Shown: piece by piece, positions 17,776 to 28,000 of the stretch
Layout: each line of letters starts with the position of its first letter
Position numbering within the stretch: the stretch's first letter is position 1
DNA from: Chlorobiaceae bacterium
GTDB taxonomy: Bacteria; Bacteroidota; Ignavibacteria; UBA10030; SZUA-254
Assembly: GCA_013824245.1 (NCBI GenBank)
Contig: PNNN01000015.1
Location: 1-37,519 of the forward strand
Length of the DNA stretch: 37,519 nt
Reading direction: 5' to 3'
Notes under the pieces: generated by a model
Seen by the model: only the letters and a program-made list of their open reading frames with translations
What the model was told of the DNA's origin: nothing
Database searches by the model: none
Position numbers and translations under genes: made by a program

Positions 17776-17805
17776 TAAACCCCACTCGATAGATTGGGGA
17801 TTTTT
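17776..17805 (+). terminator. Rho-independent terminator
   Basis: Stem CCCCA/TGGGG (17780-17784 with 17795-17799), 10-nt loop, extended by flanking A/T pairs and followed by a T run (17801-17805). It ends the barrel-protein gene. Confidence 0.75.
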
Positions 17806-17842
17806 AGTGAGTTACAAAATTAGTTGCCACCATTTTAACCTC

Positions 17843-17871
17843 TTGATTTTCTTCAAATATAGTGCTATCTT
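17843..17871 (+). promoter_or_regulatory. Promoter of gltX-glnS
   Basis: TTGATT (17843-17848), a 17-nt spacer and TATCTT (17866-17871). Transcription would start near 17878, leaving a leader of about 60 nt before the ATG at 17937. Moderate match. Confidence 0.45.
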
Positions 17872-17936
17872 CATTATCCAATTGTAGTACTTCAATATAT
17901 TTACACTTCCCCCATGTTGGGGATAATTTTTATATC

Positions 17937-19394
17937 ATGAATCATTTAAATCAAATACGCGTTAGGTTCGCTCCAAGTCCTACGGGCTATCTTCATGTCG
18001 GTGGGCTGCGTACAGCGCTTTATAACTATCTTTTTGCTCGAAAGAACAATGGTGTATTTGTTCTCCGCATAGAAGATACAGACCGCGCAAGGTACGTTGA
18101 AGGCGCTGTGGAAAATTTGATTGATACTCTTAATTGGTGCGGTCTTGAATATGATGAGGGACCGAATAAAGAAGGTGAGTATGGTCCGTACATCCAATCG
18201 GAACGGCTGAAAATATATCATGAACATACGGAGAGATTGATACAGACCGGTAATGCTTATAACTGTTTTTGTACAGCCGAGCGTATAGAAAAATTACGCG
18301 AAGAACAACAGAAGCGAAACGAACAAACAAAATATGATAAACATTGCCTGAAACTTTCGAAGGAAGAAATTCAATCGAAGTTGAATGAAGGAATTCCTCA
18401 CGTAGTGCGCCTGAATGTAACCATCGACCAAAAAGTAATTGTTGATGATATCATACGCGGAAGAGTGGAGTTCGACAGCAATTTAATTGATGATCAGGTG
18501 TTGATTAAGAGTGATGGATTTCCAACTTATCATCTTGCGAATGTTGTAGACGATCATCTGATGAAGATCAGTCATGTAATCCGCGGCGAAGAATGGCTTC
18601 CATCCACACCAAAACATGTATTGCTTTACAAGGCATTTAGTTGGGACTTGCCTATATTTGCGCATCTGCCATTACTTTTTAATCCCGATAAATCTAAGCT
18701 TAGCAAAAGGCAGGGAGATGTTGCTGTTGAAGATTACAGAGCAAAAGGTTATTTAAAAGAATCACTCGTTAATTTTGTTGCATTGCTCGGATGGAACCCC
18801 GGAACAGAGCAAGAAATATTTTCACTCGAAGGTTTAGTAAATTCTTTTTCTTTGGAGTCTGTAAATAAATCGGGAGCGGTTTTCAATATCGAAAAATTGA
18901 ACGCGTTCAACTTTGAACATCTGCGTTTAAAAAACGATAAGGATGTTCTTGCAATATTGAAAGAGCTCCTTGGGAAATCGAAATATGCTAATCATACCTG
19001 GAGCGATGAATCGTTATTGTTGATCATCGAAGCAATGCGACCGAGAATTTCATTTGTTAAAGAGATAATCGAAAACAGTCCATACTTCTTCGAAGCGCCA
19101 TCAACATACGATGAAGAAGTTTTGAAAAAGCGATGGAAGGACGATTCATCTCAACAATTAGAAAAATTGATCGATGAGTTTTCTAAACTGACGAATCCTG
19201 TAAAAGAACAATACGAAGAAGCACTGCACAACGCTGCAAATGCGTTAGAGATTAGCAATGGAAAACTTATACACGGCGTTCGACTTGCGGTTTCGGGTGT
19301 TGGCGGCGGACCGGGTTTGTATGATATGCTCTTTATTTTAGGGAAAGATGAAACAATTAGAAGAATAAGAACTGCAATTGAAAGAATGAAATAA
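17937..19394 (+). CDS. gltX: Glutamyl-tRNA synthetase
   Basis: 485 residues from the ATG at 17937, which starts 10 residues before the conserved [18 protein letters not shown] segment. The frame is open upstream to 17862, but that extension precedes any family homology. Class I signatures: HIGH-type HVGG (20-23) and KMSKS-type KLSKR (254-258). RIEDTDRAR and the anticodon-binding helical C terminus complete a normal-length bacterial GluRS. It charges tRNA-Glu with glutamate in the cytoplasm. Its stop overlaps the glnS start by one base (TAATG), so the two are translationally coupled. Confidence 0.97.
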   Translation: MNHLNQIRVRFAPSPTGYLHVGGLRTALYNYLFARKNNGVFVLRIEDTDRARYVEGAVENLIDTLNWCGLEYDEGPNKEGEYGPYIQSERLKIYHEHTERLIQTGNAYNCFCTAERIEKLREEQQKRNEQTKYDKHCLKLSKEEIQSKLNEGIPHVVRLNVTIDQKVIVDDIIRGRVEFDSNLIDDQVLIKSDGFPTYHLANVVDDHLMKISHVIRGEEWLPSTPKHVLLYKAFSWDLPIFAHLPLLFNPDKSKLSKRQGDVAVEDYRAKGYLKESLVNFVALLGWNPGTEQEIFSLEGLVNSFSLESVNKSGAVFNIEKLNAFNFEHLRLKNDKDVLAILKELLGKSKYANHTWSDESLLLIIEAMRPRISFVKEIIENSPYFFEAPSTYDEEVLKKRWKDDSSQQLEKLIDEFSKLTNPVKEQYEEALHNAANALEISNGKLIHGVRLAVSGVGGGPGLYDMLFILGKDETIRRIRTAIERMK

Positions 19395-21094
19395 TGATCG
19401 ACAATGATCCAAAAGAGAAATCAGATTCTTCGTCGCCTAAGCCGACTAATTTCATTCGCGATATAATCGATGAAGATTTAAAGAAGAATAAATATGAGAG
19501 ACGAGTTCAAACACGCTTCCCTCCAGAGCCGAACGGTTATCTTCACATCGGTCACGCGAAATCCATTTGTTTGAATTTCGGTATAGCGCGCGACTACAAT
19601 GGCTTGTGTAATTTGCGCTTCGATGATACCAACCCATCGAAAGAAGAAGTTGAATATGTCGATTCAATCAAAGAAGATGTAAAATGGCTGGGATTCGATT
19701 GGGGTTATAGAGAATATTATGCTTCGGATTATTTTGATCAGTTGTACGAGTATGCGATTCAATTGATTAAAAAAGGTGTGGCGTATGTTTGCGATCTTAC
19801 CGGCGATCAGATACGCGAGCATCGGGGAACTCTTACTGCACCGGGCAAAGAAAGCCCGTATCGCAACAGGAGCATTGAAGAAAATCTTGATTTATTTGAG
19901 CGGATGAAAAACGGAGAATTCCCTGACGGTTCTAAAACGCTTCGTGCTAAAATCGACATGTCATCGCCAAATATAAACATGCGCGATCCAATAATGTACC
20001 GCATTCTTCACGAAGCACATGATAGAACGGGGGATAAGTGGTGTATTTATCCCATGTACGATTGGGCGCACGGGCAATCCGATTCAATTGAAAAAATAAC
20101 TCATTCAATCTGTACGCTTGAATTCGAAGATCACAGACCATTATATGATTGGTTCGTCGATCAGCTTGGCATATTTCATCCCCAACAAATTGAATTCGCG
20201 CGTTTGAATCTAAGTTATACCGTAATGAGCAAGCGGCGCTTGTTGCAATTAGTTGAAGAAGGAAATGTGAATGGTTGGGACGATCCTCGAATGCCGACAA
20301 TCTGCGGATTAAGAAGGCGTGGTTATACCCCCGAATCGATTCGTTATTTTGCTGAACGCATTGGAGTTGCAAAAAGAGAAAACATAATTGATGTTGCCCT
20401 ATTGGAAGATAGCTTGCGAGAAGATTTGAACAAACGCGTTTTAAGAACGATGGCAGTTCTAAAACCTTTGAAAGTGATCATAGATAATTATCCTGATGAA
20501 AAAGTTGAAATGCTCGATGCAATCAACAATCCTGAAGATGAAAAGATGGGAACAAGAAAAATACCATTCTCAAAAGTGCTGTACATCGAACAAGATGATT
20601 TTATGGAAGAGCCGCCGAAGAAGTTTTTCCGTCTCTCACCCGGTAATGAAGTTCGGCTTCGCTATGCTTACATCATAAAGTGTGTTGGCGTTGTAAAGAA
20701 TCCGGCTACCGGAGAGATTGAAGAACTCCATTGCACATACGATCCTGAAACTAAGAGCGGGTCAGGACAATCTCAGCGCAAAGTGAAAGGTACAATTCAT
20801 TGGGTATCGGCAGCACACACCGTGAATGCAGAAGTCCGTTTATACGACAGGTTGTTCAATGTTGAGAACCCGAGCGGAGATGATTGGAAGAATTTTATCA
20901 ATCCGGCTTCGCTTACGATTTTATCGAATTGTAAAATGGAGCAATCTTTAATAAACGCGAAAAAGCAAGATCGTTTTCAGTTCGAACGTCTCGGGTATTT
21001 TTGTGTAGATTATGATTCAATGCCCGCGAATCTTATCTTCAACAGAACTGTTACATTAAAAGACACATGGGCAAAGATTGCAAAATCTTCATAA
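19394..21094 (+). CDS. glnS: Glutaminyl-tRNA synthetase
   Basis: 566 residues. Class I motifs: [15 protein letters not shown] with HIGH at 51-54, and VMSKRRL with MSKR at 278-281. The LRFDDTNP segment (about 74-81) marks the GluRS/GlnRS family. The all-beta anticodon-binding domain occupies about 345-550. It attaches glutamine directly to tRNA-Gln, so the organism does not need to make all Gln-tRNA by transamidation. The gene starts inside the gltX stop codon, an arrangement that keeps GluRS and GlnRS production linked. Confidence 0.97.
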   Translation: MIDNDPKEKSDSSSPKPTNFIRDIIDEDLKKNKYERRVQTRFPPEPNGYLHIGHAKSICLNFGIARDYNGLCNLRFDDTNPSKEEVEYVDSIKEDVKWLGFDWGYREYYASDYFDQLYEYAIQLIKKGVAYVCDLTGDQIREHRGTLTAPGKESPYRNRSIEENLDLFERMKNGEFPDGSKTLRAKIDMSSPNINMRDPIMYRILHEAHDRTGDKWCIYPMYDWAHGQSDSIEKITHSICTLEFEDHRPLYDWFVDQLGIFHPQQIEFARLNLSYTVMSKRRLLQLVEEGNVNGWDDPRMPTICGLRRRGYTPESIRYFAERIGVAKRENIIDVALLEDSLREDLNKRVLRTMAVLKPLKVIIDNYPDEKVEMLDAINNPEDEKMGTRKIPFSKVLYIEQDDFMEEPPKKFFRLSPGNEVRLRYAYIIKCVGVVKNPATGEIEELHCTYDPETKSGSGQSQRKVKGTIHWVSAAHTVNAEVRLYDRLFNVENPSGDDWKNFINPASLTILSNCKMEQSLINAKKQDRFQFERLGYFCVDYDSMPANLIFNRTVTLKDTWAKIAKSS

Positions 21095-21137
21095 GTTGTA
21101 GAATGAATTACTTGAATCGAGTAAGATCACAAAAAGC

Positions 21138-21166
21138 TTGACTATCTGATAAGAAAATTATATATT
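21138..21166 (+). promoter_or_regulatory. Promoter of the folB operon
   Basis: TTGACT (21138-21143), 17-nt spacer, TATATT (21161-21166): a near-consensus promoter 20 nt before the folB ATG. The leader would be only about 14 nt with no Shine-Dalgarno. Confidence 0.7.
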
Positions 21167-21186
21167 TTCCAGTACAAATAATTACC

Positions 21187-21558
21187 ATGCCCCAGAAAGA
21201 TATAATCAGAATAAAAAATGCTTCGTTTTACGCCTATCATGGCGTCGCGAGTGACGAGCAAAATTTAGGCGGTAAGTTTGAAGTTGACGTCGAGATTCAC
21301 GGTGATTTATCCGCATCATTCGACAGTGATGAGTTGACGGAAACGGTGAATTACGAATTGGTTTATTCATTCATTAAGAATGCTGTTACAAGCCGGAAGC
21401 ATTACCTGTTAGAATCACTGGCTTCAGGGATAGCTCGCGGTTTATTAAAAGAATTTCAAATTATCGATTTGGTGAAAGTAACTGTTCGAAAACCGCATCC
21501 GCCTGTAAAAGGTGTTGTTGATTATGTTGAAGTTGAAATTGTGGAACCACGTTCATAA
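21187..21558 (+). CDS. folB: Dihydroneopterin aldolase
   Basis: 123 residues, the normal length. Family features: IRIKNASFYAYHGVASDEQNLG with the Tyr-His-Gly and the following Glu used in pterin binding, the ETVNYELV segment, LLESLA, and VTVRKPHPPVKG. The enzyme converts 7,8-dihydroneopterin to 6-hydroxymethyl-dihydropterin and glycolaldehyde in folate synthesis. folK, the next enzyme of the pathway, starts 3 nt downstream. No Shine-Dalgarno is visible; the start follows an AT-rich leader, common in this bacterial group. Confidence 0.95.
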   Translation: MPQKDIIRIKNASFYAYHGVASDEQNLGGKFEVDVEIHGDLSASFDSDELTETVNYELVYSFIKNAVTSRKHYLLESLASGIARGLLKEFQIIDLVKVTVRKPHPPVKGVVDYVEVEIVEPRS

Positions 21559-21561
21559 AAT

Positions 21562-22068
21562 ATGTATCAAGTATATTTAGGATTAGGAACTAACCTCGGC
21601 GACCGCATAGATAATTTATCTCGCGCGGTTGATGAGATAACCAAAATCGGACCGATTGATGCCATATCTTCGATCTATGAGACGGAACCTGTTGGAATGG
21701 ACGGTGCGGATAATTTTCTGAATCTCGTTCTATCCATAAAAACCACAGATGATCCGCCTTTACTTCTTGTGCGGTTAAAAAAAATCGAAAAGAAAATAGG
21801 TGGAAGACCCCATCATCACATGGAGTCGAGAATAATCGATATTGATGTCTTGCTTTACCGCGGGCTTGCATATCACGATCATACAATCCAAGTTCCTCAT
21901 CCACGTCTTCATTTGAGGCGTTTTGCCTTGGAACCATTGAATGAAATTGCCCCCACCGCTATTCACACTACACTGGAAAAAACTATTGCCACAATTCTCC
22001 GCCAATGCAGAGACCAGCACAAAGTAATTAAAAGCGAATACCAATTGGCTCAAATGATTCATCAATAA
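21562..22068 (+). CDS. folK: 2-amino-4-hydroxy-6-hydroxymethyldihydropteridine pyrophosphokinase
   Basis: 168 residues. HPPK signatures: YLGLGTNLGDR at the N terminus, SSIYETEPVGM, the NLVLSIKT strand, and SRIIDIDVLLY with the two metal-binding Asp residues, then VPHPRLHLRRFALEPL. It transfers pyrophosphate from ATP to 6-hydroxymethyl-dihydropterin, directly after FolB in the folate pathway. It is second in the folB operon and ends 11 nt before the deoxynucleoside kinase start. Confidence 0.96.
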   Translation: MYQVYLGLGTNLGDRIDNLSRAVDEITKIGPIDAISSIYETEPVGMDGADNFLNLVLSIKTTDDPPLLLVRLKKIEKKIGGRPHHHMESRIIDIDVLLYRGLAYHDHTIQVPHPRLHLRRFALEPLNEIAPTAIHTTLEKTIATILRQCRDQHKVIKSEYQLAQMIHQ

Positions 22069-22079
22069 CGGACACTAAA

Positions 22080-22757
22080 GTGCGACCTCCTATACAAACA
22101 CTAATTGAACAATCTGAACTTCGGCACATCGCTGTAGAAGGTGTCATCGGTGCCGGAAAAACAACTCTCACTAAAATGTTGGCTGAGCGGCTTTCGGGAA
22201 AAATTGTTCTCGAAAAGTTTGAAGAGAATCCATTCCTGGCAAAATTTTACGAAGATCAAGATCGATATGCTTTTCAAACTCAAATATTTTTCCTCCTGAA
22301 TAGATACAAGCAGCAGCAGGAATTAGTACAGGCAGATTTATTCCACCGTTTTCTGATCACCGATTATATTTTCGAGAAAGATAAGATTTTCGCCTATCTC
22401 AATCTGGAAGATGATGAACTCAAATTGTACGAAAGCGTTTTAACCGCAATCGAACATACAATACCAACGCCCGATCTGGTCGTTTATCTTCAATCAAGCG
22501 TTTCCCGATTAATGAATAATATACGCCAGCGCGGAAGAGATATTGAGCGTAATATGTCGGAACAATATATCCGCGATTTGAACGAAGCGTATAATTATTT
22601 CTTCTTCAGATATAAATCGGCACCGCTTCTGATCGTAAATTCATCGCAGATCGACTTTGTTCACAACGACGCTGAATTTGAAGATCTTCTGTACGAAATA
22701 TTCCGTCCGGGTAAAGCGCCCGTTGAGTATTATAACCCGGCAAGTTTACAACGATAA
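22080..22757 (+). CDS. Deoxynucleoside kinase (dNK/dGK family)
   Basis: 225 residues from a GTG start (22080); the next Met is inside the P-loop helix, so the GTG is needed. A Walker A motif lies at 20-29 (EGVIGAGKTT). The DY pair in RFLITDYIFEKDKIFA stands where the family has its DR(S/Y) motif, and the LID reads RQRGRDIE. The family phosphorylates deoxyadenosine, deoxyguanosine or other deoxynucleosides with ATP for salvage; substrate preference cannot be read by eye. Location after folB-folK and before a small membrane protein suggests one operon. Such an association of folK with a dNK is common in Bacteroidota-type genomes as I recall. Confidence 0.9.
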   Translation: MRPPIQTLIEQSELRHIAVEGVIGAGKTTLTKMLAERLSGKIVLEKFEENPFLAKFYEDQDRYAFQTQIFFLLNRYKQQQELVQADLFHRFLITDYIFEKDKIFAYLNLEDDELKLYESVLTAIEHTIPTPDLVVYLQSSVSRLMNNIRQRGRDIERNMSEQYIRDLNEAYNYFFFRYKSAPLLIVNSSQIDFVHNDAEFEDLLYEIFRPGKAPVEYYNPASLQR

Positions 22758-22769
22758 AGGGTATTCATT

Positions 22770-22988
22770 ATGCTCCGATATATTCTTTGGGTTTTACTTT
22801 TATATTTTGGATGGAAAATCGCTCAGGCATTTTTCAGAATGAATACAAGAACAACTCGCAAATCAGAGGATGATGTAAAATTTCAGCATCTCGAAGAAGC
22901 GCAGTTTGAAGATATTACTGATGAAGCTCATTCAGATGAAATCCCCAATAAAGAACCAAAGCCAACCGACGAGCAATCCCCTAAATAA
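22770..22988 (+). CDS. Small single-pass membrane protein
   Basis: 72 residues. One membrane helix (about 4-22, YILWVLLLYFGWKIAQAFF) is followed by a short basic stretch and then an acidic, probably disordered tail (about 33-72) rich in Glu, Asp and Pro. It is the last gene of the folB operon, 12 nt after the kinase. The pattern is like the DUF4834-type small proteins of Bacteroidota, but the match is only structural. Function unknown. Confidence 0.7.
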   Translation: MLRYILWVLLLYFGWKIAQAFFRMNTRTTRKSEDDVKFQHLEEAQFEDITDEAHSDEIPNKEPKPTDEQSPK

Positions 22989-23000
22989 ATTCCCTTCATT

Positions 23001-23029
23001 TTGACTCTTCAAATAACATTAGTTATCTT
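23001..23029 (+). promoter_or_regulatory. Promoter of nadA
   Basis: TTGACT (23001-23006), 17-nt spacer, TATCTT (23024-23029), 42 nt before the ATG at 23072. The start itself has no Shine-Dalgarno and sits in an AT-rich leader. Confidence 0.5.
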
Positions 23030-23071
23030 TTAACATTGAAGTTGCAAAAGATAAATAATAATTCTAATTAA

Positions 23072-24016
23072 ATGAATATTACCGGTTTGATCACTCTCGA
23101 TCTCGAATACGAAATCAAGACTCTCAAGAAAGAGTTAAATGCTGTTTTACTTGCCCATTATTATCAGGAATCCGAGATACAGGATATTGCAGATTTTGTC
23201 GGTGATAGCTTAGAGCTTTCACGAAAAGCTGCTTCCACTAATGCCGACGTTATTGTTTTTGCCGGTGTACATTTTATGGCTGAGACGGCTAAGATACTTA
23301 GTCCTAAAAAACAGATTCTTATCCCCGACATAAATGCCGGATGTTCACTGGCTGAAGGTTGCCCTGCTCCTTTGTTTAAACAATGGAGAGATGCTCATCC
23401 GGGATACGTTTCCATTACTTACATAAATTGTTCGGCAGAAGTTAAAGCGTTAAGCGATATTATTTGCACTTCGAGTAATGCTGAAAAAATAATCCGACAA
23501 ATTCCTGCTGATAAAAAAATCTTATTCGCACCCGATAAAAATTTGGGGAATTATTTAAAGAAGAAAACCGGCCGCGATATGGAAATATGGCAGGGGACAT
23601 GTGTTGTTCACGAAACATTCAGTTTGAAAAAACTGATTCACCTGAAATCGCTATATCCTGATGCGAAGATAATTGCTCACCCCGAGTGTGAAGAACCTGT
23701 GTTGGAACAATCATCATTCATCGGCTCAACAAGCGCGTTGCTCAAACATGTTCAGCAGTCTGCAGATAAAACTTTCATCGTAGCAACGGAGACCGGTATA
23801 ATTCATCAAATGGAGAAAGCTTGTCCCGATAAAACATTCATTCCCGCACCGCCGGAAGAGAGCTGCGCCTGCAATCAATGTCCGTATATGAAGCTGAACA
23901 CGATGGAAAAAGTTTATCTCTGTATGAAAAACAGAACACCTGAGATTATTTTATCTGATGAGTTGATTCGAAAAGCAATAATTCCGATTCAACGGATGAT
24001 GGAGATGAGTAGGTGA
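23072..24016 (+). CDS. nadA: Quinolinate synthase
   Basis: 314 residues. NadA features: [23 protein letters not shown], the [17 protein letters not shown] segment, and [14 protein letters not shown]. The likely [4Fe-4S] ligands are Cys91, Cys177 (WQGTC) and Cys270 (in CACNQCPYM). It condenses iminoaspartate with dihydroxyacetone phosphate to quinolinate in NAD synthesis. nadB and nadC are not in the window, so it stands alone with its own promoter. A short GTGAGTG-type simple repeat overlaps the stop codon and continues to about 24040. Confidence 0.96.
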   Translation: MNITGLITLDLEYEIKTLKKELNAVLLAHYYQESEIQDIADFVGDSLELSRKAASTNADVIVFAGVHFMAETAKILSPKKQILIPDINAGCSLAEGCPAPLFKQWRDAHPGYVSITYINCSAEVKALSDIICTSSNAEKIIRQIPADKKILFAPDKNLGNYLKKKTGRDMEIWQGTCVVHETFSLKKLIHLKSLYPDAKIIAHPECEEPVLEQSSFIGSTSALLKHVQQSADKTFIVATETGIIHQMEKACPDKTFIPAPPEESCACNQCPYMKLNTMEKVYLCMKNRTPEIILSDELIRKAIIPIQRMMEMSR

Positions 24017-24095
24017 GTGGTGAGCAGTGAGTTGTGAGTCTTTTTTTGGGTGGCTTGTCTCCCGACCAAAATTAGCTATCTAAAAATGTGAATAA

Positions 24096-24908
24096 ATGAA
24101 AAAAATAATTTATATATCGTTTGTTTCGTTACTGTGTATTAATATTTCGTTAAGCCAGCAAACCGATTCTTCCCAAATTGAATTCCTGCAAAAAGCGCCG
24201 CCACTTGTTAGAGAGTATTATCGTGTTTTTGATAGTCTTGCACATCCGACATGGAATATTCCGCTCCCCGAGAAATGGTCAAATGCTGAGCTTAAAAAAT
24301 ATGCAAGCATGATTTATGATGCGAATGAGTATGACCCTATCGCTAAAAGAAAGTTTGATGATAACCGCTATCGGGCTGCTAAAGATGCCCAAGCCAGTTA
24401 TGTTGTTCGCAATGTAGATGTTTTTCAAGAGATTGAAAAACGTCTTCCAAAAAAATATGAACGATTGATAAATCTATCATATTTCATGACAATAGTTGTA
24501 GACGATATAGAGACAATACAACTACCTAGTTGGGATCATCCTACGGAGATATTGACTAGAATAATAATACATGGGAGAGTGACAGAAGTCTGGAAAGGCA
24601 AAACGTACAACGCCAGCGATAACGTAACATGTTATTACGATGCTGATTGGAATTATCGTGGTTTCACTAAAGGAAACTCTTACATAATTGCATTGCATCC
24701 GGTATTTAGTAAACGTACGAATAGTTTTGTCCTTAGGCTAGGAGGATACAATACAGTGCAAGAAGTTGTTTTCCCGATACAGAACAATGATATTATTGAT
24801 GAAAGTAACCTGTTCGGATTAGGTAAGACAGTGACCCGTAAAACATTCATTGATTCGTTGACTTCAACAATAAATGAGATCAAGTCGTGGAGAAACTTAG
24901 CCCCTTAA
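24096..24908 (+). CDS. Secreted protein of unknown function
   Basis: 270 residues with a clear signal peptide (MKKIIYISFVSLLCINISLSQ). No family recognised. The first half is helical and charged (EKWSNAELKKYASMIYDANEYD...). The second half has a pattern, GRVTEVWKGKTY...VTCYYD...GFTKGNSYIIAL, that recalls bacterial TIMP-like/NTR domains, in which a VxxVWKG strand is followed by a Cys and a (F/Y)xxGxxYLV strand; this is a weak resemblance. It lies on its own between nadA and the large propeller protein, in the same direction. Confidence 0.6.
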   Translation: MKKIIYISFVSLLCINISLSQQTDSSQIEFLQKAPPLVREYYRVFDSLAHPTWNIPLPEKWSNAELKKYASMIYDANEYDPIAKRKFDDNRYRAAKDAQASYVVRNVDVFQEIEKRLPKKYERLINLSYFMTIVVDDIETIQLPSWDHPTEILTRIIIHGRVTEVWKGKTYNASDNVTCYYDADWNYRGFTKGNSYIIALHPVFSKRTNSFVLRLGGYNTVQEVVFPIQNNDIIDESNLFGLGKTVTRKTFIDSLTSTINEIKSWRNLAP

Positions 24909-25020
24909 ATTCTGTTGTCTAAATTTGTACCATCCCAATATTTTGCATTTCTCTTTTCATTCCTTTACATTCTAAAGTTCCAAATTTCATTAATCCCAAT
25001 CAATCGCATGGAGATATTTT

Positions 25021-28000
25021 ATGAAACGATTTCTATTAATTTTTGTCTCTCTATCGATCATACTAACAATTTCTTTATTTGCTGAATCAAAAAAAGATTC
25101 GAAGCAAGAAGATACATCAAAAACAAAAGACCCGATGCAATCGGGGACATTTTCAGGATTAAAGTTTCGCTCGATAGGTCCCGCTCTAATGTCAGGCAGA
25201 ATTTCGTCTATTGCTATCAACCCAACAGATAAATCGAATTGGTATATCGGAGTTGCCTCCGGTGGCGTTTGGAAGACAACAAACTCAGGTACCACGTGGA
25301 CTCCTATCTTTGATGACCAAGGTTCCTATTCCATTGGATGCGTAACTCTCGATCCGACTAATCCTTTGGTTGTTTGGGTTGGAACCGGTGAGAATAACAG
25401 TCAGCGAAGTGTTGGATACGGTGATGGCGTTTACCGCTCGGATGATGGTGGAAAATCTTGGAAGAATATGGGATTGAAAAAATCTGAGCATATTGCTCGC
25501 ATAATTGTTGATCCTAGAAATTCAGCAGTTGTTTATGTCGCTTCTCAAGGTCCGTTGTGGGGACCGGGCGGTGAACGCGGATTATTCAAAACAACTGATG
25601 CCGGAAAAACATGGAATAATATTTTGAGCATCAATGAAAACACGGGTGTAACTGATTTGGTTATGGATCCCAAAAATCATGATGTTATCTACGCCGCATC
25701 ATACCAAAGACGCAGGCATGTTTGGACTTTAATTGACGGCGGACCCGATGGCGGCATCCACAAATCAACAGATGCAGGTGCAACGTGGACGAAATTGAAA
25801 AACGGTTTACCTGCCGGTGATGTTGGACGAATTGGATTGGCAATTTCACCTGTTGATAATCGAGTAGTTTATGCCATCGTTGAAGCAACAAAAGGTAAAG
25901 GTGGATTTTTCCTCTCGGTCGATTGCGGCGCAAACTGGGAAAAACGTGGTGAATACGTTTCGGGAAGTCCGCAATATTATCAAACAATTTACTGCGATCC
26001 GAAAGATGTTGATAGAGTATATTCGATGGATGTATTTTTACAAGTGTCTGATGACGCGGGGAAAACATTTACTCGTCTTGGTGAGAAATCAAAGCATGTC
26101 GATAACCACGCGATGTGGATCGATGCCGATGACACACGTCATTACATTGTTGGAAGCGATGGCGGTTTGTACGAAAGCTTCGACCGCGGACAAACGTGGG
26201 ATTATTTCGCCAATCTTCCGATAACACAATTTTATGATGTTTGTGTAGATAGCTCCAAACCGTTTTATTATGTTTATGGCGGAACACAAGATAATTCAAC
26301 TCTTGGCGGACCTTCACGCACACGTAACGCATCAGGCATAACCAATCAGGATTGGTTCATCACAACAGGCGGTGATGGTTTCCAATCGCGAGTTGATCCG
26401 GAAGACCCGAATATCGTTTACAGCGAAAGTCAGTACGGTGGACTTGTTCGCTACGATAGACGAACAGGTGAAGAAATTGGTATTCAGCCGCAGCCCGGAA
26501 AAGGAGAAGAGGGATTGCGTTGGAATTGGGACTCACCGCTTATCATAAGTCCACATAGTCATACACGACTATATTTTGCAGCGAATAAATTATTTCGAAG
26601 CGATGATCGCGGCGATTCATGGAAACCTGTTAGCGGTGATCTCACACGACAGATTGATCGCAACCAGCTTGAAGTGATGGGTAAAATCTGGAGTGTTGAT
26701 GCAGTTGCAAAGAATGCTTCAACTTCGCTTTATGGAAATTGTACTGCTTTATCCGAATCTCCCAAAAAAGAAGGAATGATTTTTATCGGAACCGATGATG
26801 GACTCATCCACGTTACTGAAGACGGCGGCAGTTCATGGAAGAAATATGAAAAGTTTCCGGGTGTTCCTGAAAAAACATTTGTAAGCCGCATTTTAACTTC
26901 TCAGCATGATATCAATGTGGTCTATGCTTCATTCGATAATCATAAGATGGCAGATTTCAATCCGTACATTCTCAAAAGTATCGATGCTGGTAAAACGTGG
27001 ACTTCGATAAAAGGGAACCTTCCTGCCAACGGACCAGTGCTTGCAATAGCAGAAGATCACATCAATCCTAATTTATTATTTGTGGGAACAGAGTTCGGTG
27101 TTTTCTTCACAATCGACGGTGGACAGAAATGGATTCAACTGAAAAGCGGAGTTCCAACTATCGCGGTGCGTGACATAGCAATCCAAAAAAGAGAAAACGA
27201 TTTAGTGCTGGCGACATTCGGCAGGGGCTTTTATATTCTTGATGATTATTCACCGCTTCGTGCAATCAAAAAGGAAATGCTTGAAAAAGATGTTGTTACC
27301 TTTTCAATCGAAGACGCTATGATGTTTATGCAAGCATATCCACTCGGCGGCTCGAAGAAGGCAACACAGGGTGAATCATTTTACACGGCATCAAATCCAC
27401 CGTTTGGTGCATCATTCACGTACTATTTAAAAGATGCACTAAAAACAAAGAAAGAAATTCGACAGGAAGTTGAAAAGGAAGCTGAAAAGAAAAAGCAATC
27501 GGTTCGATATCCAACATTTGATGAATTAAGAGCGGAAGATGAAGAGGAAGCTCCGGCTATTATGCTGACTGTTACAGATGGCGATGGAAATGTTGTTAGA
27601 AAATTAACAGGATCGAATTCAAAAGGAATAAATAGAACTACATGGGATTTGCGTTATCCGCTACCATATCTGGCATCACCCCCGCCACCGGGGAGTGATG
27701 ATGAACCGGAAGGCGGTCCGATGGTAATGCCGGGGAAATACACGATCACGCTTTCTAAAAAAGTTAATGGTGTTGTAACTCCGCTTGGTGAGCCGCAATC
27801 GTTTACCGCATTTGTTCCCGGACAGGAAAATATGATTCCAGAAGATAGAAAAATGTTAGTAGAATTCCAGAAGAAAGCGGCAAAGTTGCAGAGAGCATTC
27901 AGTGGAGCTTCACAGATGGCGGGAGAGTTAAAAAATCGACTTGTTTCGATTAAACGCGCACTGAACGAAACTTCATCTCCTGTAGATAATTTGATGAAAG

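Noticed and set aside
24004-24040. GTGAGTG simple repeat at the nadA stop as a CRISPR or regulatory array
   Set aside because: Imperfect short repeats of about 7-8 nt with no spacers; a simple-sequence tract common in intergenic DNA.
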